Source: Kudoa neothunni
Taxonomy: Eukaryota > Cnidaria
Assembly (NCBI GenBank): GCA_964304625.1
Contig: OZ199839.1
Coordinates: 10,168,001 to 10,232,000, forward strand
Reading direction: 5' to 3'
Length of the DNA stretch: 64,000 nucleotides
The notes under the pieces are model-generated. The model was not told the DNA's origin. It did not search any database and saw nothing but the letters and a program-made list of their open reading frames with translations. Of this stretch, positions 24,236-38,357 are shown piece by piece. A program made the position numbers and the translations under genes. Position 1 is the stretch's first letter; each line of letters starts with the position of its first letter.

Positions 24236-27200
24236 TTATTCTTTATTCATCTTGTAAACAAAGTACAATCCAACAGACACGATAACTATAACAATTGGTA
24301 CCACAATACCGATTATCCTAAATGGTATCTTATTCAAACACGTCTATATTTATTTATAATACATGCTGGTATTCGCCCTATAAAGCAAAATTATTAAAAA
24401 TTATTTACATACAATTTTACCATGATTTATTGGAAGCCCAACCTAGATCAATGATTAGATTAGATTAAATTTTGTTAATTATTAATAATTACCTTGTTTT
24501 ATTCCCCCAACCCCGTTGACTGTAGGATCTTCGGAGTGAATAACCGTTAAATGATAATCATTGGTATCGCTCACACCCTCAATTATAAATGACCTGCATC
24601 TAGGTAGTGTACAATCGCTAACTTCAATGTATCACATTTTTTTACTATCGGTAGATTAGGATCGTTTATGTTTCTCAACATCCATCGGCACACTGAATTT
24701 TCATTCATCCCTTTTGGAAGCAATGAAGTGATATTTAAGGTCTCGCCAACTCTTTCGATCGTCACTATGATTTTTTTGTCTGCTTCCACAGGATTCGCAG
24801 GAAAGAACATCTATTTTTGGACGATATATTAGGATTTTACATTGTTTCGTGGTTAAGTATTATACTTTGGGGAATATCAATGGTAACTTCTTCCGATCTG
24901 CCTACAGCCGTAACCAATACTTGATATTCTTTGTCTGCTTCGTGACCCTCACCGATAATTATGTTACTGCATAGTGGTAGTTCAGTGCATGCTAGGAACT
25001 TAGACTGAGTAGTCTCAGCAGGAATGATAGAAGCTGGAGTTGTTGTAGAGGAATTTAGAGGTGTATCACCTCCATTATTTCCTCTCGCTACTCCATTATG
25101 ATAAAAATTGACCCTACTGTTCAACCGAGATTGTTTTATTCCTTGATTTTTCGGAGGCGTGTCAACATTAGTAGTAGGTGGACGTGCCTGTGATGGAAAA
25201 GGGGCAACTGCTGGGCAGGAATATACTACGTTCGAGCTAGTCCCATTTTTGGCTTTAATTTTATAGCTACAAACTGCTTTTGGGAATGCAGTTGCTAAGG
25301 TTCCGATCACTTGAAATCCTTTGACTAGGAAATTGCGGGATAGGGTGAGTGTTGAAAAAGCTAATAAATTTAATTTAAATAAGAATGCGATAGCATATTT
25401 TTACTAGTTGAAACATTTTCAAATATTTTTGTTCCATAATCTTTGTTTGAAATAACTTTAATGTCATAACTTGTTTTGGGATGTAAATTTATCAATTTCT
25501 TGGTGTCTTTACAAAATCCTCTGCATGGATAGCTATCTTCACATTCTGCTTCCACGAACATGTTTTTACCTGTTTTACTCAAGAAATATGAACACGTTGG
25601 TTCTGTAGCTCCTGTTTCCACAACGCCGTCGACTGCTTTGACTACTGCAATCACATCGTTTGTCGTAGGTGATCTAGTGACGAAGTTAGTTCTGCTAGCT
25701 TTATCTAAAAACATTTAACAAAATAAACAGTCCATTTCATTACTTGTCCTGAAAAATAAATATTCTTTGAAGTTGTCGTAATTAGGTATAGCCGTAGGAG
25801 TTATTTCAATCATATACGCTTTTCCTGGTTCCAGACCACCAATGGCAGAATTGGGTATACATGCGCTTCCACAAGAAACGCTTGAGCATTGTGTAGCAGT
25901 TCCCGTGTTAGGTCTGATCTTATCAGCTGAGAAGTGCTTTAAAGTACATGTTTTGAATTTTACATTTTCGTCACTTAGCATATATAACGATCGCGTAATT
26001 CCTAATCCTGTAGGAGAATATGTTGTTAATAGAGTGCTCATATTTGTAGACTCAACGATTGCTATAATTAACGATAATTATACAACAATTACTAAAAATC
26101 ATACCATATTTTCTCTCTTCATAGCCATCAAAGATAGCATCAGTCGTTATTAGTTTATGATGCCTAGTTTGAATTAATATTTTCACGATTGGCTTGGATG
26201 CAGCAAGTGCCAATTCCACATTATCGCATGGTGCGTAACAATTTTTCCCAGTTTCACCGCCACACGATGATGCATAGGTGGATGTTTCACCTCTGGCACT
26301 GTCTGCTGCATCTTTTATATTAAATAGACATATTTCGGATGGAAATGCATTCTGAAATTTAAGGAGATATTTAGTCTTTGTAGTATCACCTTCCTTATAT
26401 GTCACATAATATTGAGGTTTATAAACGTCAATATTTGTTTTCATATAAGAATTTGGCATACTGTAGAAAAAACTTGGATAATTCGTGCATTTCATCTCAT
26501 AATGAGGAATCAACACATCATAATCAACTGTATTCTCTTTATTATCGTCTACACACGTATCACCATTGGTACCGGCTGCGTAGGTGACGCCCTTGTAAAA
26601 GATAGGACATGCTACTTTAGGGCATGTTTTAGTTGCGAGCTTTAATTTCTTGTCATCATCCGTGGATATTGTAGTTAGCGGATTCACCAGCAATGCTATT
26701 TATACTTTATTTTATGTAACTATTCAATTTAACATACGAATAGGCAATCCGAACACGTTTCCACCAGTATTCATATTTTTTATCTTTTTTGCATTATCCC
26801 CAGAATATACATAAATATATTTTTTTCTAGGTGATAATATATCAAACGTCAACTTTATATTATCTCCAGAACAAGGACGTAAACATTTGCCATTTCCATT
26901 AATACCATCATTGTCAGCACACGTATTAATCTTATCAAATTCAACAGAATCTTCCTTTTCTTTTCTTATTAAACAAATTTTCCCATCTGCAGCATAGGCC
27001 GTTCCAGATAATGTGAGATGTACCTTATCTCTGTCTGCTATGCTATATGATAGTTTTTTGGCAGTTGTGTTAGACGCATCTTGAGCTGCATGCACAGAAT
27101 CTTTAATTATGACTATAAATGGTTAAAATGCGTTGATAATTCTAATATAATTACAGAAAAATGTAATCAGAACATTAACTAAGACAAAAGGAATCTTCAT
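24236..27200 (-). CDS. Family copy B: modular type I membrane protein
   Basis: Exons: 27155-27200 (signal peptide MKIPFVLVNVLITFF), 26738-27112, 26105-26695, 25744-26061, 25405-25704, 24866-25360, 24493-24810, a 22-nt microexon 24421-24442 and 24236-24317 (helix VPIVIVIVSVGLYFVY, tail KMNKE). The boundaries of the main module exons are phase 1. Modules carry paired Cys and end in motifs such as LEPGKAYMIEI and LHPKTSYDIKV. Exon 24866-25360 holds a Pro/Ser/Thr/Asn-rich linker. Exon 24493-24810 shows one extra base near its start and one missing base near 24630 relative to copy E. The copy is therefore either mildly broken there or contains sequence errors. Function is unknown; a cell-surface role is inferred. 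Confidence 0.72.
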
Positions 27201-29983
27201 AGTTATTCAATATGAAAGTGGAATGCTTATATAATAAAGTATAAAGAGATGACAACCACCCATATATCTGATATAATAACCTCCTTAAAACATCACCAGT
27301 TAATAAATGGCAATTATATACTATTATTACAAAATTAGTAGTTATATTAGTATTCATGATCATATCCTTCACTTACTTTTGCTAAACGTTCTCTTAGTAA
27401 TCAAATATAGGTAACCTTTTCATAAAACAATAATAGCAATCAGTAATTATACTCCATTTTTTTTCAAAATCATTATGTTAGAGAAATATGATTTCAATGA
27501 ATTTTTCTAATTTGAAGCTCATTTGAAATGTTTCGTTAGTTAATATATAATACTCTTTATATTTTTAACAAGCTGAATAATAATTTTTTTAAATATATTT
27601 AGAGGAAAATATTTTTACGTATGTTTAAATTAATTTTAATTTTTTCACGAGAATAAAACAATCAATGAAAATTATTTCAGCTTAAATAATAAAATTCTTA
27701 TCATTTTAATATCTTCAGTCATCTTAAAGTCACTAGAAACAAGTAAAAAAACATTTTTATAAATAATAACATTTAGTATTTTTTATGAGGCGTAATATAT
27801 AAATAAATGAATAACATGTCTGGAACGAGTTATTTCAATTATACTTAGCCATAAATAAAAAAATTCATGCAGGTTGTGAAAAGTTTTTATAAGATGTAAG
27901 TATTGTCTTAAACATTAGAACTAGTGTCTACTGATCGGCCCAGGGTAAAAATTTGCGTTATCCATAAATTATGGATAACAATGAATACCAATTCTTTTTA
28001 TTTAAAAAATAGAATCGATGGCTCTTCTACAATAAAATTAAATCTAAAAATGACATTAACTATAATTGCTGAATTTTTGTTTTATCATTATCATACAAAT
28101 GTTCCATGTTATTAATAAAAATTCCCCATAAAATATACTTGTAAATTAGGTATCGGCATAAAAGGCGCGATGCGTTGCTTCGCCCAATGATTGAGGAACA
28201 ATCGCAAGTGTCCAGTGTCCCACAAATTTCATCCATTTTTGATTGAGTATGCTTCTTGTTCCGGTAAAAGATATTTTAAAAGCCAGTCTACTATTGATTA
28301 ACATGTATACGTACGGTTGCCATCTGTTATTATATTCAAGTATAACTGTTTACGTTAAATTTAAAATTGGACAAAGAACATTCTGTTTATCTGAGGGAAT
28401 GAGTCAAAATATTCGTAAAGGTTAATATGCCCCGCCATAGAAGTTATGTAAACTAATAAAGCAACAAAATAATAAAAATAAACTTTGATATTTTGTTGTA
28501 ATGGCGTTTATTATAAACAGATTAACCCTATTCTAAGCAAGAAAATTTTACCATTACAAGCTATCAAATTAAATAATCTATACAAAAATACATAGGAAAA
28601 AATGAGCCACTAAATAGTTTATTTTATTTTCGGAAAAACTTCAAATAAGTACGAAATATGTTATATCGATTTTTATTGTACTTCCACAAGTGCGGTCGAA
28701 CCTCGATTACCCAGAAAATTTGTGACCAGCGCTTTTCTTTCCGGATAGCGAGGCTTCCGCTAATAGAATTCTGAATAATCGAGATTTGACAGTAGTTATA
28801 AAGTCGATTAAAAGAGTAATCCACAAACACGGAGTTGAGATATGATCACAAAGTGTTTTGGAAAGCTAAAAATTGTTAACGGGTGCCCTTTTTTTAAATT
28901 TTGATGGAGACGTATATATATTTTTAAGCGCCCAAACTCAATTAGTTTTGTTTTGCGCCATGCATATAAAATACTCAAAAAATATGATTTAAGTGTTAAA
29001 CGAAATTTTATCCAAATTCAGTTTAATTAATTTTGATACTCAAGAATTTTTTGAAAAAAACTTTCAGGTCTACTACGTCAAATATATTTTCTTCATAATA
29101 ATTATTATAATTGTGCGAAAAAAGAGACACAATTGTATATGTAATTACAATAGAGACTACTGTAATAATTATGATTGTAGTGAAAATTAGTATTTGTAGT
29201 TGTAGTTGTCGCTAGCTTGATACACGCGATAGAGGTTGATGTTATGGGCATTAGGGAGCGTAGTTACCAAATCCTTTATTTTATTGGGATCATAACTGTA
29301 ATTTAACCACTTAACTATGAATAATACGATAATCCAGTCCACCTGGATATATATTTTACCATCCCTGCATCATAAGTTTAAAAATAAATTACATTCTACT
29401 TTGGAAAGTTAATATTATATGTTTCTATGATTTTAAACTAATTACTATTTCCAATCAGTATAATATATTTTAACGATTTTGTGAGTAGATTATTATTCAG
29501 TTCACGTTAAACAACAGTTTTGATTCCTAGATACAAATAATTTACATAAATTTAATGAATATATGCTCCGTGTGACATTTTTAAATGATATAATTATTTG
29601 ATAACTTTAATACATAGACAACAATTCTTTGATTGATGATTTTACGTTTGCTAAAACAAGTTTAAAATAAATGCATATATTTACTTAACTATCACTGTGT
29701 TAATATTTAAATCGTATCCTTCATTATAATGATAAGAAACCTATTATACTAACAAAAATATTTTTCATATTTTGATATAAATCTTTGTGGGATTACATAA
29801 ATATAATATAAAGTGACAAATTTTAATAAAATATTCCATTTAATATAAAACAACCAATTTGTAAATATAATTTACCAAAATCTAAAAGTGGTTCAATTAA
29901 CAGTCAAATGTATCACAAATATTGATTTGATATATAAAAACATTGTTTTAATGAGATTAATAAACTCTTGATAAGGTCGATCC
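27201..29983. other. Spacer between copies B and C
   Basis: Upstream region of copy B and downstream region of copy C. Stretches at about 27400-29400 are recognisably related to 34800-36400, upstream of copy D, showing that the spacer was duplicated with the gene. It contains a short Tigger-like MITE near 28693 and no gene. Confidence 0.6.
28693..28792. mobile_element. Short Tigger/pogo-like MITE
   Basis: About 100 bp with inverted ends: CGGTCGAACCTCGATTACCC on the left, and on the complementary strand from the right CTGTCAAATCTCGATTATTC. The related spacer upstream of copy D (near 36050) runs straight through without it, so it inserted after the spacer was duplicated. Confidence 0.65.
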
Positions 29984-32946
29984 TTATGCTTGATTCTTCT
30001 TGTAACCAAAGTATAATCCAACGATTACGACAACAATAACAATTGGTACCACAATTCCAATTATCCTAAATGGTAACTTACTCAAACTCGACCATATTTA
30101 GTGTTAATACATGCTGGTGCTCGCCCTATAAATCAATGACAATAAATATTATTTTTACTCAATGTTACCTTGATTGATTGGAAGTCTCTCCTATATTTAT
30201 GATTAAATTAATTATTAATTATTGTTAAATACCTTGTTTTATTCGCCCAACACCTTTAACTGTAGGATATTTGGAGTGAATAACCGTTAAATGATAATCA
30301 CTAGTATCGTTTACGCCTTCAATTGTGAATGACTTGCATGTAGGTAGTTTACAACCACCAACTCCACTTGTAACACATTTTTTCACTAATTGGTAAAGAA
30401 GGATCGTTCAAATTTCTCAACATCCATCGACACCTTGAATTTTCATTCTTTTCTTTTGGAAGCAATGATGTAATTTTAAGGTGTCACCAACTCTTTCGAT
30501 AATCACTGTGATTTGTTTGTCCAATTCCGCAGGATTCTCAGGTGGAATATCTATTTGTATGTGATGTATTAGAACTTTATATAATTTGGTTGATAAATAT
30601 TGTACTTTTGGGGGTATCGATGGTAATTTCTTCCGATCTTTCCACAGCCGTAACCAACACTTGATATTCTTTGTCTGCTTCGTAAACCCTCACCGATAAT
30701 TATGCTACTGCATAATGGTGGTTCACTACATGGTGGGAATTTAGAATGAGTAGTCACAGGAGGAGTGGCTGATGCCGGAGTCGTCGTAGATGAACTTTGA
30801 GATGTATCACCTCCGCTACTTGCTCTGGCCACTCTATTACTGTGATAATTAGTCTCACTGATCAACCGAGATTGTTTTGTTTCTGGATCATTGGTAGACT
30901 GGTCAACATTGACGGTAGGTGGTTGGCCTGCGAAGGAGATGGACAACAGTTGGGCAGGAATAAACTACATCTGAACTAATTCCATTTTTAACTTTGAGTT
31001 TATAGCTACAAACTGCTTCTGGATATGCAGTTGTTAATCTTCCAACAACCTGAAATCCTTTGTCTAGGAATTTGTGGGATAGAGTGAGGGTTGAAAAGGC
31101 TAATAAACGTAAATTAAATGTGATTGCGATAGCTCATTTTTACTAGTTGAAACATTCTCAAATATTTTTTCACCATAATCTTTATTTGAAACAACTTTGA
31201 TATCATAATTTGTTTTTGGGTGTAAATTTATCAATTTCTGTGTATCCTTGCAAAATCCTCTGCATGGGTTACTATCTTCACATTCTGCTTCTACAAACAT
31301 GTGTTACCTGTTTTACTGATGTAGTATGAACATGTTGGTTGGGTAGTTGTTGTTTCCACTGGTCCGTCGATTGCCTTGATTGTTGCAGTTACGTCATTTG
31401 TCGTAGGTGTTGTAGAGACAAAGTCAGATCCTGTATTTTTAACTAAAGAAATTTAACGAACGTAATAAATCTATTCCATTACTTGTTTTCAAAAACAAAT
31501 ATTCTTTGAAGCCATTGTAATTATCCATATTTGTTGGTGAAATTTCAATTATATATGCTTTTCCTGAAGCCAATTCATTTATTGCGGCGTTTGATGAACA
31601 GTCTGTTCCGCAATCATTACTTGAGCATTTGGCGGCAGTTCCATCATTTGGTCTGAGTTTATCAGCTGGAAATGCTTTAATGTACAAGTAGTAAATTTTT
31701 TGACATCTTCACCATCTGGATTATAAAGGGATCGTTTAAATGTTACACCGGTAGTAGAATGTGCAGTTAAAAGAGAACTTGCGTTTGCATCCTCCACAAT
31801 AGCTAAAATTATTAAACATTTCTGTAGAACTGATAAAAACTATACCAAATTTGCTCTCTTCATAACCTTCAAAGGCAGAATTTGTTTCTTCTAGCTTATG
31901 ATGCCTGGTTTGAATTAATATTTTCACGATTGGCTTGGATAGATACGGCAAGTGCCAATTCCACATTATCACATGGTGCGTAACAATTTTTCCCAGCTCC
32001 ACCACCGCACGATGATGCATAAGTGGCTGTTTCATCACTAGCATTGTCTACTGCATCCTTTATATGAAATAGGCATATTTCCGATGGAAATGCATTTTGG
32101 AATTTAAGCATATAATTTTTCTTTTGAGTGTCGCCATGCTTATAGGTCACATAGTATTGAGGTTTATAAACGTCAATATTTTTTTTTCATATAAGAATTT
32201 GGCATATTGTAGAAAAAACTTGGGTAGTTCGTGCATTTCATCTCATAATGAGGAATCATTGGATCAAAATCAACTGTATTTTCTTGATTCTCGACTACAC
32301 ACGTATCACCAGCGGTACCGGCTGCGTAGGTGACGCCCTTGTATAAAATTGGACATGCTACTTTAGGGCATGTTTTAGTTGCGACCTTTAACTTCTTGTC
32401 GGCATCAGTAGATATTGTAACTATTGGATTCACCAGAAGTGCTATTCATAATTTATTTTATGTTACTATTCAATTTAGCATACGAGTTGACAACCCAAAA
32501 AACGTCTCCGCCATTGTTTTTTTCTTTTATTGCGGTAAATTCCTGGCCAGAAAACACATAGATGTATTTTGTTCTTGGTGATAGAGCATTAAATGCCAGT
32601 TTAATATCATTATCGGAACATACACGGAGGCATTTATCGTTTCCATCAGGAGTATCACTATTAGAGCATGGGGTTATTTGTTCAATATCGGTACCATCTT
32701 CCTTTTCTTTTCTTATTAGACATTTTTTTCCATTGGCATCATAGACCGATCCGGATAAAGTGAGATGTACTTTATCTCCATCTGCAATGCTATATGAGAG
32801 TTGTTTATCAGGTTTGGTAGACACATCTGGAGTTGCATGCACAGATTCCTTATTTATGACTACAAATGATTAAATACAATGATAATTTTAATAAAATTAC
32901 AGGAAAATATAATCAAAACATTAAATAAGGCAATAGGAACCTTCAT
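29984..32946 (-). CDS. Family copy C: modular type I membrane protein, frame broken
   Basis: It has the same exon plan as copy B: signal exon 32901-32946 (MKVPIALFNVLIIFS), 41-bp intron 32860-32900, module exons down to the helix exon ending at 29984 (helix VPIVIVVVIVGLYFGY, tail KKNQA). Against copies D and E it shows at least nine small length differences, mostly one base and mostly in T, A, C or G runs, spread over nearly all exons. The substitutions are few. The frame is therefore open only in pieces. Either this is a very young pseudogene or the stretch contains homopolymer sequencing errors. It lies beside an assembly gap, which favours errors. Confidence 0.6.
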
Positions 32947-33086
32947 TGTTGTTGAATAAGAAATAAATCTGCTTATTTAACAAAGTATGAATAGACAATA
33001 TCAATTCATATTTGTAAAATAAGAATCTCCTTTAAAAAATTATTAATTAATAAATCGAAACTATATATGATTATTACATTAACACT

Positions 33087-33286
33087 NNNNNNNNNNNNNN
33101 NNNNNNNNNNNNNNNNNNNNNNNNNNNNNNNNNNNNNNNNNNNNNNNNNNNNNNNNNNNNNNNNNNNNNNNNNNNNNNNNNNNNNNNNNNNNNNNNNNNN
33201 NNNNNNNNNNNNNNNNNNNNNNNNNNNNNNNNNNNNNNNNNNNNNNNNNNNNNNNNNNNNNNNNNNNNNNNNNNNNNNNNNNNNNN
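33087..33286. other. Assembly gap of 200 N
   Basis: Exactly 200 N. The left side is sequence upstream of copy C. The right side is inside exon 4 of copy D. The true missing length is probably several kilobases. Confidence 0.98.
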
Positions 33287-34635
33287 TGAACACGAGCTTC
33301 CACAATCACTACCTGAGCATCGCGCAGTAGTCCCTGTGTCAGGCCTGAGTTTATCAGCTGGGAAGAATTTTAATGCACAAGTTTGGAATTTTACGTCACC
33401 TTGACCACCTGGATTATATAGGATTCGGTTAAGTGTTACACCGGTAATAGAATGTGCTGTTAAAAGAGAACTTGCGTTTGCATCCTCCACAATAGCTAAA
33501 ATTAATTAATATTTCTTTAGGACTGATAAAAATTTTACCAAATTTGCTCTCTTCATAACCATCAAAGGTAGTATCAGTCGTTATTAGTTTATGATGCCTC
33601 GTTTGAATTAATATTTTCACGATTGGCTTAGTTTCAGAAAGTGCCAATTCCACATTATCACATGGTGCGTAACAATTTTTCCCAGCTCCACCACCGCACG
33701 ATGATGCATAAGTGGCTGTTTCATCACTGGCATTGTCTGCTGCATCTTTTATACTAAATAGACATATTTCTGATGGGAATGCATTCAGGAATTTAAGCAA
33801 ATAATTTTTCTTTTGAGTGTCGCCATGCTTATAGGCCACATAGTATTGAGGTTTATAAACGTCAATATTTTTTTTCATATAAGAATTTGGCATATTGTAG
33901 AAAAAACTTGGGTAGTTCGTGCATTTCATCTCATAATGAGGAATCATCGGATCAAAATCAACTGTATTTTCTTGATTATCGACTACACACGTACCACCAG
34001 CGGTACCGGCTGCGTAGGTGACGCCCTTGTATAAAATTGGACATGGTACTTTAGGACATGTTTTAGTTGCAATCATTAACTTCTTGTTTGAGTCCGTAGA
34101 TATTGTAATTAATGGATTAATCAAGAGTGCTATTTATAATTTATTTTATGTAATTATTCAATTTAGCATACAAGTAGACAACCCAAAAACGTCTCCGCCA
34201 TTGTTTTTTTCTTTTATTGCACTAAATTGCTGACCAGAAAATACATAGATGTATTTTGTCCTTGGTGATAGTATATCGAACGTTAACTTTATGTTGTTTC
34301 CAGAACAAGTACGAAGACACTTGTCATTTCCATGCTCATTATCACTATCATCACACGTATTAATCTGATCGAATTCAACAGCATCTTCCTTTTCTTTTCT
34401 TATTAGACATTTTTTTCCATTGGCATCATAGACCGATCCGGATAAAGTGAGATGTACTTTATCTCTATCTGCAATGCTATATGAGAGTTGTTTATCAGGT
34501 TTGGTAGACACATCTGGAGTTGCATGCACAGATTCCTTATTTATGACTACAAATGATTATAAATACAATGACAATTTTAATAAAATTACAGGAAAATATA
34601 ATCAAAACATTAAATAAGGAAATAGGAACCTTCAT
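33287..34635 (-). CDS. Family copy D: 5' half, cut by gap
   Basis: Only the signal exon (34590-34635, MKVPIS start), exon 2 (approx. 34180-34550), exon 3 (approx. 33535-34125) and part of exon 4 are present. The remaining exons, including linker, microexon and helix, fall in the gap. The visible part is open in frame. Exon 2 is nearly identical to copy C, while the start of exon 3 and the preceding intron are identical to copy E over about 165 bp. Modules contain TKTCPKVPCPI, HYEMKCTNYPSFFY and ASSCGGGAGKNCYAPC. Confidence 0.7.
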
Positions 34636-36410
34636 TGTTGTTGAATAAGAAATAAATCTGCTTATTTAACAAAGTATGAATAGACAATATCAATTCATAT
34701 TTGTAAAATAATATTCTCCTTAAACAAAATTATTAATTAATAAATGGAAACTATATATGATTATTACATTAACACTAGTTATATCAGTTTATACGAGTTT
34801 TGCCTCCATTGACTTTTACTAAACATTCTCTTTGTAATCAGATATAGGTAACGTTTTCATAAAAATATGATATCAATAGATATTACTTTTTTTTTATTCT
34901 GAGTAAGTATTGTTTTTGTTAATTATTATGTAAAGAAAAATGATTTCAATACATCCTTCTATTTAAAATATTTCATTCGTTAATACATAATACTCATTTA
35001 ATTTTTGACAAACTAAATAATAATATTTTCACGAGAATTAAATAATACAATTATCATTTTAATTTCTTCATTTATCCTAAATGTCATTTGAATCAAGTAT
35101 CAAAACATTTTTTAAAAATAATAGTATTTATTATTTTTTATACGGCGTAATTTATATAAATAAATACCAAGTTTCGAAAGAGTTATTTCAATTATACTAG
35201 GTCGTAAATAAAAGGTGAATTCATGTGGATTGTAAAAAGTGTTTACAAAGATGTAATATCTTCAACACTTTAGCTAATGTCTACCGACGGGGCTAGGATA
35301 AAAATTTTTGTCCTCCTTATATTCTGAACACCATTGAATACCAATTCCTTTTGTTAAACACACATTCATTATCTAAAATAAAATCAATTGCTCTCATTTA
35401 TCACAATTGAATCTAAAAATGACAACAACTATAAATATTAAATTTTTGATTCATCACTATTATAAAAATATTCAGTGGTATTAATAAAACTTTTTCGTAA
35501 AATTAACTTGTAGACATGGGATAGATTTAATCAGATCTCCCGTTTTGTTCCATCAGTGATAGAGTAACAATAGCAAGTTTTCCGTAAAATTCATCCATAT
35601 TTGATGGAGTATGCTCCTAGTTTCTCTTGAAGGTATTTAAGAGCCAGCCTAATATTGATTAACATGTATACATAATGCTTTCATGTTTTTTATTCAAGTA
35701 TAACTGTTTAAGTTGAATCTAAAATTGGACACACGAATAATTGTTCAATTGGAACAATATTCGGTTTATCTGAGGGAATGAATCATATGAGCTAAGGTTG
35801 ATTTGTCCCGCTATAGAAGTTACGTAAGCTAATAAATCAAAAAAATAATAAAAAGAAACTTTGTTATTTTTTGGACTGGCGTTTATTATAAACGGATTAA
35901 CCACCTCTAAGCAAGAAAATTGTGCCACTATAAATTATCAAATTCGATAATCTATACAAAAATACGTAGAAAAAAGAGCCATTAAATAGTTTATTTTATG
36001 TTTAGAAAATAAAATAAGTGTGGAATATATTATACCGCTTAATAATATACTTCAGAAAGTAATTGGAAAGTCAATTAAAGAGTGAATCATTAACAGCACG
36101 TTAAGGTATGACAACGAAGGGTTTTGGAAACCTAAAAATTAATATCGGATACCATAATTTTAATAAAATTTTGATTGATATGTATTTATTTTTTGATAAT
36201 ACCAAAAATCGATTTGTCTTATTGGGCACCATACCCATGAAGCATTAAGAAATATAATTTTAACTAAAATTCAGTTTAGTTTAGTTTATTTTAATTTATT
36301 ATTAAAGAATTTTAAATAAATCGTGTCTCCGACCTAGTACGTCAAATATATTTCCTTCGTAATAATCCTACCTGCGTAGAAATATTTTCTCCACCCCCGC
36401 ATTATATTGT
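34636..36410. other. Spacer upstream of copy D
   Basis: No gene seen. It is related over most of its length to the region upstream of copy B. Its first 145 bp are almost identical to the region upstream of copy C. Confidence 0.55.
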
Positions 36411-38357
36411 TTAACCCTTTCGTTCCCAATTTTTTTTTGCTTGAAATTTTTTTCTGTTAAATTAATTATAAAATTATATACAATTTAAAATTTATGCTTT
36501 AAACAATAATTATTTAACAACAATTTGGTCTTTTTTAATCCGTTCACTAAGGTGGACGATGGGTATTTATTTACCTCGGCATATTCGCGCGTTGGTTACG
36601 CGCTAAAAAGGAACATACATAAATAAATTTTAATTTTAAAATATTTTTACAGATTGTTATGAAAGTTATAGAATCAATTCATTTCTTTCCTAAGACAAAC
36701 CCTACACCTTGAATGTGTAGTCATCATTTGGGGGGAAATGTCCAACCACGTTCAGACAGACTTCATCACTCAATAGATTAGATCTCATTCATTTTTTATT
36801 GGCGTTGAAGTAATTTTTCCCACCATCAGTTTGATTAAGCGAGGGTCTACCACGTTACGTTTGAGACGTCATCGATTGATGGTGGATAAGATCTTCATTA
36901 ACTTTTAAAGAAGAAATCCAACGAATCCATTGCTTCATTCTCATCGGTACGTCTCACGGAATAATTTCGTTTTTAACATAGCCAATCGTTAACCATGCAT
37001 GTATTTATAACCCAAAAGAATATTCTTAAGTATTACTTTCTGCATTTATGTTTCAGTACATAAAGTGACATGAGCATACCTGATAGGTCAACTCCACCCC
37101 TATTTTGGTTATATTCTTTAACAACAGTTGGACAAGGAATTTTTAGCATTTTTTTCTTAGACCTATTGAGACTGGTTCAATCGAGGAGTGAGTAGATGAA
37201 AGGATGACAACTGACCCATCAAACCGTCGTGTTATCGATATTCCATTGCCAGAGTCATATGCAGAATGATACGAGCCACGTCCTTCTTTTTTAAATTTTT
37301 GTCACTACTCAATGGACAACCCTTTTCCTTATCAATACGTATCGTATCAACATAATAGATATTTCCTCGTTTTAAGAAGATTTGGAGCGGGATAAATGTA
37401 AACCAGTTGTCAAAATATGTGAAATATAGTTCTCCCAACGGTCAACTTTAGAAACGATGCTCTAACTGAATCTAAAAAAGGTCTAATCTTAGTGAATATA
37501 TCGTATTTGGTCGAATTAAGATCCGTGATAATTTTAGAATTAACCGTGAAATGCAAGTATTTATATATTTGCTCAAAACAGTTCCTTGGGAATGTCTCGG
37601 AAACAAGGGGATAGTTCACAAGTTTCAACCAATAACATCCATACCTCGGCACTCTTACTATCCCCATAATAATCAAAACCCACAGATATTTTTCTAACCT
37701 AAACATCAGTTTTGAAATAAGCATTTTGTTGAGTAGCTTACAGATTTGATTCATACGCAATTGGCAACATGAGGTCATGCAAGCTGCTAAAGATGGTCTT
37801 ATTGATTTCTAAATTTTCAGCTAAACTTGGAACATTCTATTTCCTTCCTCATTTAAAATTTGATCGTCATCGGAATCACTAGAATTTGGATGTTTCATCA
37901 CCTAATTCTGACTCATTTTGAATGATAGGACAATCCGACTCGTCTACTATCACATATGGTTCTGACTGATCCGCATCCGGAAATACAATTACTTCTGTGA
38001 TGGTTTTACCATTTTCTTTTTGACTTAAAAGAATATCATGGTCCACTATAGTATCCACGTGGAGATCTGTGTGATATTATTATATTTGAATCACAAATTA
38101 ATTAAATTTCATTCATTAAATATCCACTACATTTTTCCAAATATTTTAGATTATTTCAGCGTTATAAAAAGGGAGGGTTGTATCGCAAATTAAAATTACC
38201 ATATAGCATTTATTAATATATTATCTCATTAAATGTATAGCATGACAACTTATGTTTATCGTATTCACAAATTATTCTTTTAATAATTTATGTGCTTATA
38301 TACATAAGCGAATTAACTTTTGCCCACTAATGTGGACAATTGGAACAAAAAGGTTAA
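36411..38357 (-). mobile_element. Decayed piggyBac transposon
   Basis: It is bounded by TTAA on both sides (36411-36414 and 38354-38357). Inverted ends are CCCTTTCGTTCCCAATTTT and, on the complementary strand from the right, CCTTTTTGTTCCAATTG. The minus strand keeps pieces of the transposase: RVPRYGCYWL, NCFEQIYKYLHF and FTKIRPFLDSV at 37410-37778, then FDNWFTFIPLQIFLKRGNIY and KGCPLSSDKNLKKKD at 37232-37438. A Cys pair of the C-terminal zinc finger (RCRVCLRKE) lies near 36700. Frameshifts and stops make it inactive. It sits in an array spacer whose paralogue has an empty TTAA site. Confidence 0.87.
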
